From NCBI GenBank assembly GCA_009779335.1, contig WREM01000046.1, forward strand, positions 1-7,351: DNA of 7,351 bases. Direction: 5' to 3'. Positions 5,980 to 7,351 of this stretch are shown in pieces (within the stretch, counting starts at the first letter, position 1; the number at the start of each line of letters is the position of its first letter). The notes below the pieces were generated by a model, which saw nothing but the letters and a program-made list of their open reading frames with translations, searched no databases and was not told the origin of the DNA. The position numbers and the translations under genes were made by a program. The DNA is from Streptococcaceae bacterium. Its GTDB lineage: Bacteria; Bacillota; Bacilli; Lactobacillales; Streptococcaceae.

Positions 5980-5986
5980 CTCCTTT
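5980..5986 (-). promoter_or_regulatory. Ribosome binding site deciding the rhuM start
   Basis: AAAGGAG on the minus strand lies 5 nt before the ATG at 5974 and immediately after the alternative ATG at 5989, which therefore has no such site of its own. Confidence 0.75.
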
Positions 5987-5995
5987 CATTCTTAA

Positions 5996-6001
5996 TTTAT
6001 A
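5996..6001 (-). promoter_or_regulatory. Possible -10 element of rhuM
   Basis: TATAAA on the minus strand lies 21 bp before the chosen rhuM start. No convincing -35 is present. The preceding TACGTA resembles the sequence before dpnA but is only a partial com-box match. Read-through from the glycosyltransferase gene 82 bp upstream is the alternative. Confidence 0.3.
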
Positions 6002-6031
6002 GTACGTATTTTATTCTAATAATTCTTCTAC

Positions 6032-6061
6032 TTTGAATTTTCTTACTCAATGAAATTCAAA
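6032..6061. repeat. Hairpin at the glycosyltransferase 3' end, resembling a BOX-element end
   Basis: TTTGAATTT (6032-6040) and AAATTCAAA (6053-6061) form a 9-bp perfect stem around a 12-nt loop, and it includes the glycosyltransferase stop codon. A T run follows on the plus strand only, so it is a poor terminator for the minus-strand genes. The plus-strand ACTCAATGAAATTCAAA differs by one base from the ACTCAATGAAAATCAAA I recall at the ends of pneumococcal BOX-type intergenic repeats. No full BOX element is present. Confidence 0.4.
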
Positions 6062-7091
6062 TTTTTTTCATTTTAGCTTGTTCTTGATAAAACGTTTCCC
6101 AAATCTGACTTAGTTTTTCTTCAGAGTATTTTTTGGCAATTTCGTTTGCCTTTTGTTTATAAACAAGCTTTTCTTCTGGATTTTTTAAGAGTGCATTCAG
6201 CTTCTCATTCATTTGAGCTTTGTCTGCACAGGCGATGTATTGCCCTTGCAAAATCCCATGATAAAGCTCTAAATCACGCAACATGATAGGCGTTCCACAA
6301 GAGGCTGTTTCTAGCACCGTCATTGGGAAGAGTTCTGAATAACTCGGTAAGAGAAATACATCTGCTATATTTTGCAACCCACGCATTTCCTCACGATCCA
6401 CAATCCCCGGAAAGAACACATTCTTTGGTGGGTTTTCGACGATTTTTTTATAGCGTTCATAGCCATCTGTCAACTTACCAAAGGAGAAGCCCCCAGCCCA
6501 GATGAATTGCATGAGTGGATTTTCTTTAGCCAGCTCTACAAAATCATCAAAACCTTTTCGTTCTTGGATTTGCCCTGCACCAAGCACGATGAAATCATCA
6601 GATTTCAGATTATATTTTGCTCGAGTGGCTGCTTTGGTCGCCTCGTCTTCTTCGTAAAATTGTGCTTTAGCAACAAAATTAGGGATAAAAGTAATCTCAT
6701 CTTCAGGGATTCCTAACGCCATCAATTTCAATTTGAAATCAGGATTTACAACCACCAGATGATCCATCCTTCTATAGAAAGCCATGACATACCGCTTGAA
6801 AATAGCAAAAGCAAATGGAGGTAACTTGATGCTTCCATCTAGTGTTTCTGGCAGAAAATGCACATATCCAATCTGTCGCCCTGCCTTTTTTTTCAAGAAA
6901 CTCATCAAAAAATAAGGGAAGTTAATGGTATGATAATGCGTAATGTCTGCTTTAGTAAGCTTATTAATGGAAATATCTAAAGTCTTTTTGTTGCGTGTTT
7001 TGAGTAAACGAATCAACTCCAGATAGGCACTTCCTACACCCTGCCCTGCTACTTTATCAGCAGCGGATAGCATATTGATTTTTAGCATCAT
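6057..7091 (-). CDS. GT4-family glycosyltransferase, CpoA/BgsA-like glycolipid synthase candidate
   Basis: Retaining GT-B glycosyltransferase of 344 residues that moves a sugar from a nucleotide donor. The N-terminal acceptor domain has AGQGVGSAYLEL (15-26) and IGYVHFLPETLDGSIKLPPF (74-93). A lysine/arginine-rich, aromatic stretch at 98-109 may bind membrane. The donor domain has VLGAGQIQERKGFDDF (169-184), AGGFSFGKLTDG (199-210) and the EX7E motif Glu253-Glu261 in SELFPMTVLETASCGTP. There is no signal peptide, so it probably works at the inner membrane face. The N-terminal pattern resembles enzymes adding the second sugar to glucosyl-diacylglycerol (CpoA of pneumococcus, BgsA of enterococci), but a polysaccharide role is possible. 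No partner monoglucosyl synthase gene is seen. Two adjacent ATGs (7091 and 7088) follow AAGGAGGAG. The second has the better 7-nt spacing, which would give 343 residues. Confidence 0.85.
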   Translation of the reverse strand: MMLKINMLSAADKVAGQGVGSAYLELIRLLKTRNKKTLDISINKLTKADITHYHTINFPYFLMSFLKKKAGRQIGYVHFLPETLDGSIKLPPFAFAIFKRYVMAFYRRMDHLVVVNPDFKLKLMALGIPEDEITFIPNFVAKAQFYEEDEATKAATRAKYNLKSDDFIVLGAGQIQERKGFDDFVELAKENPLMQFIWAGGFSFGKLTDGYERYKKIVENPPKNVFFPGIVDREEMRGLQNIADVFLLPSYSELFPMTVLETASCGTPIMLRDLELYHGILQGQYIACADKAQMNEKLNALLKNPEEKLVYKQKANEIAKKYSEEKLSQIWETFYQEQAKMKKI

Positions 7092-7093
7092 GT

Positions 7094-7102
7094 CTCCTCC
7101 TT
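7094..7102 (-). promoter_or_regulatory. Ribosome binding site of the glycosyltransferase gene
   Basis: AAGGAGGAG on the minus strand has its GGAGG core 4 nt from the ATG at 7091 and 7 nt from the ATG at 7088, so it slightly favours the second. Confidence 0.75.
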
Positions 7103-7122
7103 GATGATATGAATTACTCTAA

Positions 7123-7131
7123 ATTATAGCA
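7123..7131 (-). promoter_or_regulatory. Extended -10 promoter of the glycosyltransferase gene
   Basis: TGCTATAAT on the minus strand is a perfect extended -10 element, 31 bp before the first ATG. There is no recognisable -35 at 17 bp. The TTAACT repeats at 7149-7165 lie where the -35 region would be. Confidence 0.72.
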
Positions 7132-7148
7132 TATTCAGTTTTTACCTT

Positions 7149-7187
7149 TTAACTTTCAATTAACTTTGGCTTGAGCCTCCCTTAATC
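7149..7187. promoter_or_regulatory. Phased TT-hexamer array, possible OmpR-type regulator operator
   Basis: Hexamers TTAACT (7149), TTAACT (7160), TTGAGC (7171) and TTAATC (7182) start exactly 11 bp apart, each followed by a 5-nt spacer. This layout is typical of tandem sites for OmpR/PhoB-family response regulators, such as PhoP boxes. The array lies between two divergent promoters that both lack a good -35, and its last hexamer ends 9 bp before the rightward -10. The first two units are identical, and the other two are degenerate. Confidence 0.45.
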
Positions 7188-7193
7188 TTCTCT

Positions 7194-7202
7194 TGTTATA
7201 CT
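7194..7202 (+). promoter_or_regulatory. Extended -10 promoter of the rightward small gene
   Basis: TGTTATACT matches TG-n-TATAMT. It lies 29 bp before the ATG at 7232, predicting a leader of about 20-25 nt with AAAGAGG as ribosome binding site (7218-7224). No -35 is seen at the usual spacing, which fits activation through the upstream repeats. Confidence 0.6.
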
Positions 7203-7231
7203 TTCTTTATCCTAAGAAAAGAGGTTAATTT

Positions 7232-7351
7232 ATGAAAAAGACAAATTCTAAAACACTCAATAGAATCTTCACCTACAGTATGTGTGCTTTATGCTGGTTG
7301 GCTGTAGTTTACACTTTCATGATTGCATTTACAGCCTTGGTCTCTCATATC
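7232..7351 (+). CDS. Small membrane protein, N-terminal 40 residues only (cut by window end)
   Basis: An ATG at 7232, preceded by AAAGAGG at a 7-nt spacing and by an extended -10 promoter, opens a frame running to the window end without a stop. The visible part starts MKKTNSKTLNRIFTYSM. A hydrophobic segment then runs from about residue 17 to 38 (CALCWLAVVYTFMIAFTALV). The short positively charged head before one hydrophobic helix suggests a membrane anchor with the N-terminus inside. No signal peptidase site or lipobox is evident. It is divergent from the glycosyltransferase gene across 140 bp, so the two may share regulation. I do not recognise the family. Confidence 0.65.
   Translation, partial: MKKTNSKTLNRIFTYSMCALCWLAVVYTFMIAFTALVSHI

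Noticed and set aside
6323..6716. Plus-strand frames opposite the glycosyltransferase gene
   Set aside because: They are antisense to well-conserved GT4 motifs, with no start signals or protein features.
1..7351. CRISPR array, tRNA or rRNA genes, transposase or complete insertion sequence
   Set aside because: I looked for evenly spaced repeats, cloverleaf-type sequences and transposase-like frames and saw none. The only short repeats are those listed.

Overview
The window looks like a chromosomal segment of a Streptococcus or close relative. The evidence is an arginyl-tRNA synthetase and a DpnII-type restriction cassette of streptococcal type, extended -10 promoters (TATGCTATAAT), short purine-rich ribosome binding sites and low G+C. 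The species cannot be named from what is visible. Two sample 60-base lines of the flanking genes counted by eye are about 43% G+C (in argS and rhuM). Two lines in the restriction genes are 25-28%, so the restriction cassette looks imported.

Layout from left to right. (1) Positions 1-1620 (+): the 3' part of argS, ending in a hairpin terminator at 1633-1662. (2) Positions 1661-4763 (-): a compact four-gene restriction-modification operon in the order dpnM, dpnA, a 197-residue predicted PD-(D/E)XK nuclease, dpnB. DpnM and DpnA are two different classes of adenine methyltransferase expected to modify GATC. DpnB is a DpnII/MboI-family GATC endonuclease. The small nuclease is an extra member compared with the classical three-gene DpnII cassette. 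(3) Positions 4764-4981: 218 bp with the dpnM promoter, a symmetric possible operator and a second copy of the argS-type hairpin. (4) Positions 4982-5974 (-): an intact RhuM-family gene. (5) Positions 6057-7091 (-): a GT4 glycosyltransferase resembling glycolipid synthases of the CpoA/BgsA type. (6) Positions 7092-7231: a divergent promoter region with an array of TT-hexamers in 11-bp phase. (7) Positions 7232-7351 (+): the start of a small membrane protein, cut by the window edge.

How it works together. DpnM should methylate duplex GATC sites, and DpnB should cut unmethylated ones. DpnA is the methylase known in pneumococcus to act also on single-stranded DNA taken up in transformation. A sequence one base away from the SigX competence box lies just before dpnA, directly after the dpnM stop, as expected if dpnA is separately switched on during competence. 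The small nuclease is translationally coupled to both dpnA and dpnB, so it is probably part of the same system.

The most notable observations are the extra nuclease, the com-box-like element, the matching hairpins at both edges of the cassette, the scarcity of GATC inside it, a 25-bp near-perfect palindrome inside rhuM, and the 11-bp phased operator-like array near the right end.
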